In this document: piece after piece, positions 8,293 through 14,505 of the stretch
Position numbering within the stretch: position 1 is the stretch's first letter
Layout: every line of letters begins with the position of its first letter
Source: an uncultured Prevotella sp.
GTDB taxonomy: Bacteria; Bacteroidota; Bacteroidia; Bacteroidales; Bacteroidaceae
Direction: 5' to 3'
DNA: 17,746 bases
NCBI GenBank assembly: GCA_900554545.1
Contig: USHW01000045.1
Location: 1-17,746 of the forward strand
The notes under the pieces: model-generated
What the model saw: only the letters and a program-made list of their open reading frames with translations
Told to the model about the DNA's origin: nothing
The model's database searches: none
Made by a program: the position numbers and the translations under genes

Positions 8293-9615
8293 ATGAATAA
8301 CGGATTAAAAAGGAAACCCGACTTGAGTTTCGCAAAGCTATGGAATCTTAGCTTCGGTTTTTTCGGCGTACAGATAGCCTACGCCCTTCAGAGCGCCAAC
8401 ATCAGCCGCATTTTCGCGACGCTTGGCGCCGACCCTCACAGCCTTAGTTACTTCTGGATTTTGCCTCCGCTGATGGGCATCGTGGTGCAGCCCATCGTGG
8501 GAACATTGAGCGACAAGACATGGTGCCGCTTCGGACGGCGCATCCCTTACCTGTTCGTGGGCGCCCTGGTGGCCCTCATCGTGATGTGCCTTCTGCCCAA
8601 TGCAGGCTCGCTGGGCATGGCGGTGTCAACGGCGATGGTGTTCGGCCTCGTGTCGCTTATATTCCTCGACACAAGCATCAACATGGCTATGCAGCCGTTC
8701 AAGATGCTCGTAGGCGACATGGTTAACGAAAAGCAGAAGGCCCTGGCCTACTCCATACAGAGCTTCCTGTGCAACGCCGGCTCGCTCGTGGGCTACGTGT
8801 TCCCGTTCTTCTTCACGTTCATCGGCATCAGCAACGTGGCCGCAGAGGGTGTGATACCCGACTCCGTGATTTACTCTTTCTACATAGGCGCGGCCATACT
8901 CATCCTCTGCGTCATCTACACCACGGTGAAAGTGAAGGAGATGCCGCCGAAGGAATACGCCGAATACCACGGACTCGACAAGCCGCTCAACGAGGAGAAG
9001 GCCAACTGGTTCAAGCTGCTACGCAACGCTCCGTCGGCATTCTGGACTGTAGGACTTGTGCAGTTCTTCTGCTGGGCGGCGTTCCTCTATATGTGGAACT
9101 ACACCAACGGCGCGATAGCCGAGACCTGCTGGAACACTACCAACACCGCTTCAAAGGAGTTCCAGGCGGCAGGCAATTGGGTGGGAATACTCTTCGCCGT
9201 GCAGGCCATCGGCAGTGTGTGCTGGGCGGTGGTGCTTCCGCGCTTCAAGGCGCGCAAGGTTGCATACGCGCTTAGCCTCCTGCTGGGCGGCGCGGGCTTC
9301 ATGATGGTGCCTTACATCACTGACCAGTACCTGCTCTTCGTGCCCTACCTGCTTATCGGATGCGCATGGGCGGCCATGCTGGCTATGCCCTTCACCATTG
9401 TGACCAACGCCCTCAACGGCAGCCACATGGGCACATACCTCGGCCTGTTCAACGGCACTATATGCATACCTCAAATCATAGCGGCGGCTCTCGGCGGCGT
9501 TGTGCTGAGCCTTGTAGGCAGCCATCAGAGCAGCATGATGCTCGTTTCGGGCGTACTCCTCGTGCTCGGCGCGCTGAGCGTTGGCATCATCAAGGAAACA
9601 TCCGGCGAGAAGTAG
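8293..9615 (+). CDS. MFS sugar transporter, GPH/SLC45-like
   Basis: The 440-aa polytopic membrane protein has about 12 hydrophobic segments. The N-terminus (LSFAKLWNLSFGFFGVQIAY) and the loop DKTWCRFGRRIPYL (about residues 74-87, the MFS motif between helices 2 and 3) are typical of the sugar:cation symporter group that includes SLC45-type sucrose/maltose carriers. The middle contains a charged cytoplasmic loop (VKVKEMPPKEYAEYHG) usual for Bacteroidota members. It acts in the inner membrane, importing mono- or disaccharides released in the periplasm. It follows the regulator gene by 133 bp, which contain the inverted repeat, so the two may be co-transcribed. A hairpin-forming array lies 50 bp downstream. 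The substrate cannot be read from sequence. Confidence 0.9.
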   Translation: MNNGLKRKPDLSFAKLWNLSFGFFGVQIAYALQSANISRIFATLGADPHSLSYFWILPPLMGIVVQPIVGTLSDKTWCRFGRRIPYLFVGALVALIVMCLLPNAGSLGMAVSTAMVFGLVSLIFLDTSINMAMQPFKMLVGDMVNEKQKALAYSIQSFLCNAGSLVGYVFPFFFTFIGISNVAAEGVIPDSVIYSFYIGAAILILCVIYTTVKVKEMPPKEYAEYHGLDKPLNEEKANWFKLLRNAPSAFWTVGLVQFFCWAAFLYMWNYTNGAIAETCWNTTNTASKEFQAAGNWVGILFAVQAIGSVCWAVVLPRFKARKVAYALSLLLGGAGFMMVPYITDQYLLFVPYLLIGCAWAAMLAMPFTIVTNALNGSHMGTYLGLFNGTICIPQIIAAALGGVVLSLVGSHQSSMMLVSGVLLVLGALSVGIIKETSGEK

Positions 9616-9665
9616 CACAGCAACACATAACATCTTGATGTTCAGGATGTTACAAACACCATTCC

Positions 9666-9702
9666 AAAAGGCCACCTTTTACACGCTAAAAGGTGGCCTT
9701 TT
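9666..9702 (+). terminator. Hairpin with T-rich 3' side, possible terminator
   Basis: The first two units of array B form a perfect 15-bp stem with a 7-nt loop (ACACGCT). The stem has a GC core, A-rich 5' side and T-rich 3' side. It lies 50 bp after the first MFS stop codon, where an intrinsic terminator would suit. The T run is inside the stem rather than after it, so strength is uncertain. Confidence 0.45.
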
Positions 9703-9746
9703 GGCTTGCAAAAGACGGCCTTTTGCATTGCAATTTGCCGTGTTTT
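9666..9746 (+). repeat. Four-unit 22-bp-period array (copy B)
   Basis: Units start at 9666, 9688, 9710 and 9732: AAAAGGCCACCTTTT, AAAAGGTGGCCTTTT, AAAAGACGGCCTTTT and the degenerate AATTTGCCGTGTTTT. Spacers are ACACGCT, GGCTTGC and GCATTGC. Unit 1 is the exact reverse complement of unit 2. The fourth unit shares AAT-x-TGCC and the final TTTT with the fourth unit of copy A. Confidence 0.9.
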
Positions 9747-9845
9747 AAATTGAGAATGGACAATTGATAATTGAGAATTATGATTACCTTCAAGGCTGTC
9801 TGCCAACAAGGCAAATCATAATCATCAATCCTCCATTCTCAATTT
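9747..9845. repeat. Palindromic AT-rich intergenic element
   Basis: Arms AAATTGAGAATGGA (9747-9760) and its exact reverse complement (9832-9845) enclose a second complementary pair (ATTATGATT near 9777-9785, AATCATAAT near 9813-9821). The whole can fold into a long stem-loop. It abuts the last unit of array B directly. Confidence 0.75.
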
Positions 9846-9856
9846 TCAATTAAATA

Positions 9857-9894
9857 AATACCCAATCACAGCCATCCCGAAGGGAAGGAGCTTG
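9857..9894 (-). repeat. Diverged copy of the repeat at 8226-8265
   Basis: Read on the minus strand it aligns with the stretch CAAGCTCC...GGGTATT of the right arm at about 8229-8265, with about five substitutions and one extra base. The partner arm is missing here. This shows that the element is a dispersed family rather than a one-off hairpin. Confidence 0.65.
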
Positions 9895-10039
9895 ATTACC
9901 TGTTTTTATTTTACAAAAAGTGGGGTTGCGGTTAAGTGGCACGGGCCTCTCAAACGTATTAATAATAAGGTGGCGGCATTCGCCGTCGCCGCAGCGGATT
10001 ATGTTCTGAAGGGAAAAGAAAAACATTAAACAACATAGC

Positions 10040-11206
10040 ATGAAGGCAAAACAACTATTCTGCGCGAGCGCGGTGCTGTTCGCGTTTTTCATCCAAGGCT
10101 TCTGCGACATCGTGGGCATCTCGTCCGAATATGCCCGCGAAGCGTTCGGCTGGAGCCACACCATGGCCGGCTTCCTGCCGTCGATGGTGTTCGTGTGGTT
10201 CCTGTTCGTAAGCATCCCCGTTGGCATAAAGATGAACAAGTGGGGGCGCAAGAACACGGTTCTAATCGGCATGGCCGTCACCGTCATAGGTATGCTCGTG
10301 CCCCTTGCAGGCTCTGCGTGGGCGTGCCTTGTGGGCTACGCCGCCCTCGGCATCGGCAACACGATGCTGCAAGTGTCGCAGAACGCGCTTGTGCGCAACG
10401 TGTTCACCGACGAAAAGCTGCTTACCAGCAGCCTCACCGCAGGCCAGGTGGTAAAGGCAGTGTCGTCGTTCTGCGGCCCGTTCCTTATGCTTTTCGCCGT
10501 CAACGTATTGGGCGGAGGCGACAAGGCGTCGTGGTATCTCGTGTTTCCGGTGCTCGGCGCGCTGACGCTTCTCAGCGCCCTGTGGCTCTGGCTGTCGCCC
10601 ATCGAGCGCGAACCGGCGGAGAACAGCGACGTGTCGGTAGGCAAAACGCTCTCGCTTTTGGGCGACAAGACAATACTGCCGCTCTTCCTCGGCATCTTCT
10701 TCGCTGTGGCGATAGACGTCGGCACGAACTTCGTCAGCTCCAAGGTGATGATTGACCGCTTCGGCTGGGATGTCACCGAGGCCGGCATCGCGCCGCAAGT
10801 CTACTTCATCTGCCGCACCATTGGCGCGTTCCTCGGCGTGTTCGTGATGACACGCGTGCCGTCGGTCACTTACTTCCGGTGGAACATCGTGGCGTGCATA
10901 GCCGTCATTCTTGGCCTCGCCTTCTGCCCTCTCGGCTCTGCGGCGACGCTCGCCCTCATCGGCGCGGTGGGCTTCCTGTGCAGCTGTGTGTTCCCTACAA
11001 TCTACTCGGCAGCCGTTCAGCAGGCGCCAGAAAAGGCCAACCTGATTTCCGGCCTGATGATTACAGCCGTGGCAGGAGGCGGCGCGGCCACTCCTCTCAT
11101 AGGCTGGGCGACCGACAGCTTCGGCTCAATCACCGCCGGAGTGTGCGTCCTCCTGCTCTGCGCCGGCTACCTTACATACTGCGCTTTCCTGTGCAAGAAC
11201 AAGTGA
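10040..11206 (+). CDS. MFS sugar transporter, FHS (FucP-like) family
   Basis: The 388-aa polytopic inner-membrane protein has about 12 hydrophobic segments. Its first helix (LFAFFIQGFCDIVGISS) and the loop GIKMNKWGRKNTVL (residues 62-75) resemble the fucose/glucose-galactose permease-like MFS proteins of Bacteroidota. ALGIGNTMLQVSQNALV and the C-terminal AVAGGGAATPLIGWATDSFG are also usual for that group. Likely role: proton-coupled import of a monosaccharide freed by the periplasmic glycosidases. It is the second MFS sugar carrier in a row and is not similar in detail to the first, so the locus may import two different sugars. It is separated from the preceding gene by 424 bp of repeats and from the GH43 gene by 139 bp. 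The family call is from recognisable sequence style; substrate unknown. Confidence 0.87.
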   Translation: MKAKQLFCASAVLFAFFIQGFCDIVGISSEYAREAFGWSHTMAGFLPSMVFVWFLFVSIPVGIKMNKWGRKNTVLIGMAVTVIGMLVPLAGSAWACLVGYAALGIGNTMLQVSQNALVRNVFTDEKLLTSSLTAGQVVKAVSSFCGPFLMLFAVNVLGGGDKASWYLVFPVLGALTLLSALWLWLSPIEREPAENSDVSVGKTLSLLGDKTILPLFLGIFFAVAIDVGTNFVSSKVMIDRFGWDVTEAGIAPQVYFICRTIGAFLGVFVMTRVPSVTYFRWNIVACIAVILGLAFCPLGSAATLALIGAVGFLCSCVFPTIYSAAVQQAPEKANLISGLMITAVAGGGAATPLIGWATDSFGSITAGVCVLLLCAGYLTYCAFLCKNK

Positions 11207-11210
11207 TAAG

Positions 11211-11298
11211 TTGACAAGGGACGAAAGACAAGTCGACAAGGGACAAGAGACAAGTCAACAAGGAACGAGAGACAAGTCAACAAGTATTTGTTGGCAAG
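11211..11298 (+). repeat. 22-bp tandem repeat before the GH43 gene
   Basis: Units start at 11211, 11233, 11255 and 11277: TTGACAAGGGACGAAAGACA-AG and variants. The fourth is partly degenerate (TCAACAAG then TATTTGTTGGCAAG). The segment 11324-11333 (CTCGTCAACT) can pair with 11209-11218 (AGTTGACAAG), so the spacer can fold back. This region lies upstream of the real GH43 start at 11346, so the open frame from 11211 is not protein. A weak promoter-like TATCCTTG lies at 11304-11311. Confidence 0.85.
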
Positions 11299-11345
11299 GC
11301 ACATATCCTTGTCTGCTTGTCTACTCGTCAACTAAACAAAACAAT

Positions 11346-13010
11346 ATGAAGAAACTTATATTTTCAATCGCCATCACGCTGCTGCCTGCCGCCATGCAGG
11401 CGCAGTATGTATCAGAGGTTTGGTGTCCCGACAACGGCGACGGGACATATACCAACCCAGTGCTTTACGCCGACTACAGCGACCCCGACGCCTGCGCGGT
11501 GGGTGAAGACTACTATCTTACGGCAAGTTCGTTCAACTGTATGCCCGGACTTCCTATCCTCCACTCCAAGGATTTGGTAAATTGGGAAATCATAGGGCAC
11601 GCCCTTCAGGAGCAGACTCCTCGCGAGGTGTTCGACCAAGCGGCGCATGGCAAGGGCGTGTGGGCGCCCGCCATACGCCATCATGACGGCGAGTTCTACA
11701 TCTATTGGGGCGACCCCGACCACGGAATAATGATGGTTAAGACCACCGACCCTCGCGGACAGTGGAGCCAGCCGGTATGCGTAATCGAGGGGAATGGCAT
11801 GATTGACCCCTGCCCTCTTTGGGATGATGACGGCCGTTGCTACATTGTCTACGCCTACGCAGGCAGCCGCGCCGGACTGAACAGCGTGCTGACAATGCGC
11901 GAACTGTCGGCTGACGGCACACGGGCTATCAGCTCTCCGCGCATAGTATTTGACGGAGGACAGGTTAACCACACGACGGAAGGGCCTAAACTGTACAAGC
12001 ATGACGGCTGGTATTGGATTATGTGCCCGGCCGGCGGAGTGCAACACGGATGGCAGCTGGCCATGCGCAGCAAGAACATCTACGGCCCATACGAGTGGAA
12101 AGTGGTGATGGCGCAAGGCTCGACCAGCGTCAACGGCCCACATCAGGGCGCGTGGGTACACACCGCAAAGGGTGAAGACTGGTTCCTGCACTTCAACGAC
12201 AAATACGAATATGGCCGCGTTGTGTACCTTCAACCGGTAACATGGAAGGACAATTGGCCCGTCATGGGGCGCGTGCCCGGCAAGGGTTACTGCGGCGAAC
12301 CGTACACAACCTTCCGCAAGCCGGCGTCCTCATCTACAACGATAGTCAATCCGCAGGAAAGCGACGAGTTCAATTCAACCGAGTTAGGGAAGCAATGGCA
12401 GTGGCACGCCAACTACTCGCAGATGTTCGGAATGCCTACCAACACGGGCTGCCTGCGCCTTTACACGCATTACCTCGGCGGCGAGGCGAAGAGCCTGTGG
12501 GAAGCTCCGAACCTGCTGTTGCAGAAACTTCCGGCGCCGACTTTCACCGCAACGGCCAAGCTGCGCTTTGCTTCCAAGGAGCAGGGGCAATATGGCGGCA
12601 TCGTAATAATGGGCATGAACTATCAGGCTTTGGTAGTAAACCGCACGGGCGACGGTTTCTCTCTGGAGCTGAGACACTGCAAGGGGGCTGACACCGGCGG
12701 TGTAGAGACGGTTGAAACGCTGGCCCAGCTCAAGCCGACCGAGCGTGACACAATACCCTATTCGCCTGCAATCTACATCGACATTTACATGCGCATGAAC
12801 GTGAGCGGCGGCAAGTGCCAGATGGCCTACAGCCTCGACGGCAAGCGTTTCAAGAACGCAGGCGCACCGTTCGCCATGCGGCAGGGCAAATGGATAGGAG
12901 CGAAAATGGGATTTGTAAGCGAAACCCGGCAGACAAGCGGCAACCGCGGATGGATTGATGCCGACTGGTTCAGGGTGGAAGGATTTAAAGGTGAGAAGGT
13001 GAAAAGGTGA
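11346..13010 (+). CDS. Secreted GH43-family glycosidase with C-terminal beta-sandwich (DUF1349/GH43 C2 type)
   Basis: The 554-aa protein starts at ATG 11346, which gives a clean signal peptide (MKKLIFSIAITLLPAAMQA) for periplasmic export. The frame is open further upstream to 11211, but that part is tandem repeat. Residues about 34-310 are the five-bladed GH43 catalytic domain. All three acids are present: general base Asp46 (YSDPDAC), pKa-tuning Asp154 (GMIDPCPLW) and general acid Glu212 (TTEGPKL). Residues about 336-550 resemble the concanavalin-like C-terminal domain of GH43 beta-xylosidase/arabinofuranosidase types (DEFNSTELGKQWQW near its start). Such enzymes remove terminal L-arabinofuranose or xylose. 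Subfamily 12-like is my guess only. The last residues (EKVKR) and the stop codon are encoded by an octamer repeat tract (12990-13021). It is last in the plus-strand run and converges on the GH88 gene. Confidence 0.92.
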   Translation: MKKLIFSIAITLLPAAMQAQYVSEVWCPDNGDGTYTNPVLYADYSDPDACAVGEDYYLTASSFNCMPGLPILHSKDLVNWEIIGHALQEQTPREVFDQAAHGKGVWAPAIRHHDGEFYIYWGDPDHGIMMVKTTDPRGQWSQPVCVIEGNGMIDPCPLWDDDGRCYIVYAYAGSRAGLNSVLTMRELSADGTRAISSPRIVFDGGQVNHTTEGPKLYKHDGWYWIMCPAGGVQHGWQLAMRSKNIYGPYEWKVVMAQGSTSVNGPHQGAWVHTAKGEDWFLHFNDKYEYGRVVYLQPVTWKDNWPVMGRVPGKGYCGEPYTTFRKPASSSTTIVNPQESDEFNSTELGKQWQWHANYSQMFGMPTNTGCLRLYTHYLGGEAKSLWEAPNLLLQKLPAPTFTATAKLRFASKEQGQYGGIVIMGMNYQALVVNRTGDGFSLELRHCKGADTGGVETVETLAQLKPTERDTIPYSPAIYIDIYMRMNVSGGKCQMAYSLDGKRFKNAGAPFAMRQGKWIGAKMGFVSETRQTSGNRGWIDADWFRVEGFKGEKVKR

Positions 13011-13021
13011 GAAGGTGAGAC
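12990..13021 (+). repeat. 8-bp tandem repeat GGTGARAA across the GH43 stop codon
   Basis: Four octamers in tandem (GGTGAGAA, GGTGAAAA, GGTGAGAA, GGTGAGAC) span the end of the GH43 gene; the stop codon (13008-13010) is inside the third. The 23-bp stretch 13002-13024 is reverse-complementary, at 22 of 23 positions, to 13268-13290. Confidence 0.88.
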
Positions 13022-13066
13022 GTTTCAATCACATGTTGCTATATCGTTGATAATCAAGACCTTTCC

Positions 13067-13147
13067 AAAAGGCCATCTTTTACAATGCAAAAGGCCGTCT
13101 TTTACAAGCTAAAAGACGGCCTTTTATAATGCGGTTTACGGTCTTTT
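13067..13147 (+). repeat. Four-unit 22-bp-period array (copy C)
   Basis: Units start at 13067, 13089, 13111 and 13133: AAAAGGCCATCTTTT, AAAAGGCCGTCTTTT, AAAAGACGGCCTTTT and the degenerate GGTTTACGGTCTTTT. Spacers are ACAATGC, ACAAGCT and ATAATGC. Unit 2 and unit 3 are exact reverse complements. It lies between two convergent genes. Confidence 0.9.
13089..13125. terminator. Hairpin between convergent genes, possible bidirectional terminator
   Basis: Units 2 and 3 of array C form a perfect 15-bp stem with a 7-nt loop (ACAAGCT), A-rich on the 5' side and T-rich on the 3' side in both directions. It lies 78 bp after the GH43 stop codon, with the GH88 stop on the other side, an arrangement that suits a two-way terminator. 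Confidence 0.5.
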
Positions 13148-13151
13148 GAAA

Positions 13152-13179
13152 ATGAGGCGATGTCAAGTCATCGCCTCAT
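13152..13179 (-). terminator. GC-rich hairpin, possible terminator of the GH88 operon
   Basis: ATGAGGCGATG (13152-13162) pairs perfectly with CATCGCCTCAT (13169-13179) around a 6-nt loop. On the minus strand the stem runs directly into TTTTC, as in an intrinsic terminator. It lies about 100 bp beyond the GH88 stop codon. Confidence 0.5.
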
Positions 13180-13208
13180 CACTTTCCAACCGCCATTTTA
13201 TCGAGTTC

Positions 13209-13290
13209 TTTTCTCACCCTTTCACCTCCTCACCCTTTCACCTTTCCACCTTTTTTCTCACCTTCTCAACGTCTCACTTTCTCACCTTTT
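13209..13290 (-). repeat. 8-bp repeat tract (GGTGARAR) across the GH88 stop codon
   Basis: On the minus strand about nine imperfect octamers of the GGTGARAR type follow one another. The tract covers the GH88 stop codon (13282-13284). It is in inverted orientation to the tract at 12990-13021. Confidence 0.85.
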
Positions 13291-14484
13291 CTTCGCCATC
13301 ATCAGCGCTTCAAGGTAGTAATAGTCGGCATAGATGATGCTGGCGTCAATCTCGCTGCCGGCCGGATGGTGGCCTGTGCTGTGCATGAGGAAGGACACGT
13401 TGCGGTCGCCGCTCTGGTATCTGTCCGTGCTCAGGCATTCGAGCGAGCGCATGGCGAAGTCGCGGTAGGCCGCGCCCTTCTCGCCGCCGACATATTCTGA
13501 CAGTTCAAGCAGCGCGCTGGCAACCACGCAGGCGGCGCTTGCGTCCTTGGGAGCATTGGCCGACGGGTCGTCAAAGTCCCACTTCGGCACCATGTCATCA
13601 CTTGTTTCCTTCAGCCGACGGATGTACACATCGGTCACTTTCTGCGCGAAGTCGAGGAACACCTTTTCACGCGTGTACCTGTAAACTAACGTATATCCGT
13701 AGATTGCCCAGCTCTGTCCGCGCGCCCACATCGACGAGTCGGAATAGCCTTGGTGCGTTACACCCTTGACAAAATCGCCCGTCAGCGTGTCGTAAACGGC
13801 CACATGGTAGCAGCTTCCGTCAGCGCGGAAGTGGTGCTTCATCGTCGTCTTGGCGTGCGCCACTGCCAAATCGTACAGCAGCGGATTGCCTCCGTTCCTC
13901 GCAGCCCAGAACATCATGTCGAGATTCATCATGTTGTCCATGATTGTGTTGTGGCCTCCAAACATGCCAACGTTGCGCGGCCACGACAGCATTGTGCCCA
14001 CAAGGGGGTTGAACAGAGTGGCTATCGTGTCGGCTGAAGCCAGTATCGCCTCCTTATAGTCTGCCCTTGCGGTGGCATCGTAGCCCTTGCCGAATGAGCA
14101 GAACATGAGGAAACCGAGGTCATGGTCGAACGCCGGGCGGTAAGCCAGAGGTCTCAAAGACTCCGTGTAGCCCTCTGCGGCGCGGCGCACGGCCTCGTCG
14201 CGCGTGCATTCGTAGTCCATCCACAGTATGCCGGGCCAGAAGCCGGAGCACCACTCCTCGGCCGTTGCCTTGCGGCAGTTCCACCCTTGCTGCTTGTCGG
14301 TAGACAGGATGTTGCGCGGTTCCATTGTGAAGTCATAGCCGCCGTCGGCTTTCTTCAGTTCGGCCAACGCCTTCTTTATCTGCCCGTGGCAGTATTCCAA
14401 CTGGCGGTCAACGTCCAGTCCCTGCGCCGACAACGGCAACACAGCCGCCACCATGGCGCACATTATCGTTGAAAGTCTTTTCAT
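13282..14484 (-). CDS. GH88-type unsaturated uronyl hydrolase
   Basis: The 400-aa protein has a signal peptide (MKRLSTIMCAMVAAVLPLSA) and so is periplasmic. Its (alpha/alpha)6-barrel signature stretches include EEWCSGFWPGILWMDYE (about 76-92), the HDLGF motif with Asp122, MDNMMNLD with Asp183, and SMWARGQSWAIYGYT (about 251-265). Asp122 and Asp183 are 61 residues apart, the same distance as the two key aspartates of Bacillus unsaturated glucuronyl hydrolase (Asp88 and Asp149). The family hydrates the double bond of the 4,5-unsaturated uronic acid left by polysaccharide lyases, which releases it from the oligosaccharide. It is the third gene of a minus-strand operon, 21 bp after the GH28-like gene. 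GH105 is the nearest alternative, but these motifs fit GH88 better. No lyase gene is visible in the window. Confidence 0.9.
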   Translation of the reverse strand: MKRLSTIMCAMVAAVLPLSAQGLDVDRQLEYCHGQIKKALAELKKADGGYDFTMEPRNILSTDKQQGWNCRKATAEEWCSGFWPGILWMDYECTRDEAVRRAAEGYTESLRPLAYRPAFDHDLGFLMFCSFGKGYDATARADYKEAILASADTIATLFNPLVGTMLSWPRNVGMFGGHNTIMDNMMNLDMMFWAARNGGNPLLYDLAVAHAKTTMKHHFRADGSCYHVAVYDTLTGDFVKGVTHQGYSDSSMWARGQSWAIYGYTLVYRYTREKVFLDFAQKVTDVYIRRLKETSDDMVPKWDFDDPSANAPKDASAACVVASALLELSEYVGGEKGAAYRDFAMRSLECLSTDRYQSGDRNVSFLMHSTGHHPAGSEIDASIIYADYYYLEALMMAKKR

Positions 14485-14505
14485 ATAGCTTGTTTTTTAT
14501 TGTTT

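Larger units (their letters stand above)
9616..10039. other. 424-bp intergenic region between the two transporter genes
   Basis: No gene is supported. The region contains array copy B (9666-9746), a palindromic element (9747-9845), a minus-strand copy of the repeat found after the regulator gene (9857-9894), and then about 145 bp leading to the second transporter start. In that last part I see no clear TAnnTTTG/TTTG promoter. The minus-strand frame that crosses it and enters the transporter gene is treated as repeat-derived. Confidence 0.7.

Noticed and set aside
9151..9675. Minus-strand open frame of 174 codons
   Set aside because: Antisense to the first MFS gene; low-complexity Ala/Glu/His composition, no recognisable family.
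9850..10287. Minus-strand open frame of 145 codons
   Set aside because: More than half is antisense to the second MFS gene and the rest is the dispersed repeat; no domain or signal is recognisable.
11211..11345. 45-codon N-terminal extension of the GH43 gene
   Set aside because: It is made of the 22-bp tandem repeat; the ATG at 11346 gives a normal signal peptide.
12384..13028. Minus-strand open frame of 214 codons
   Set aside because: Wholly antisense to the GH43 coding region, which has all its catalytic residues; a shadow frame in GC-rich codons.
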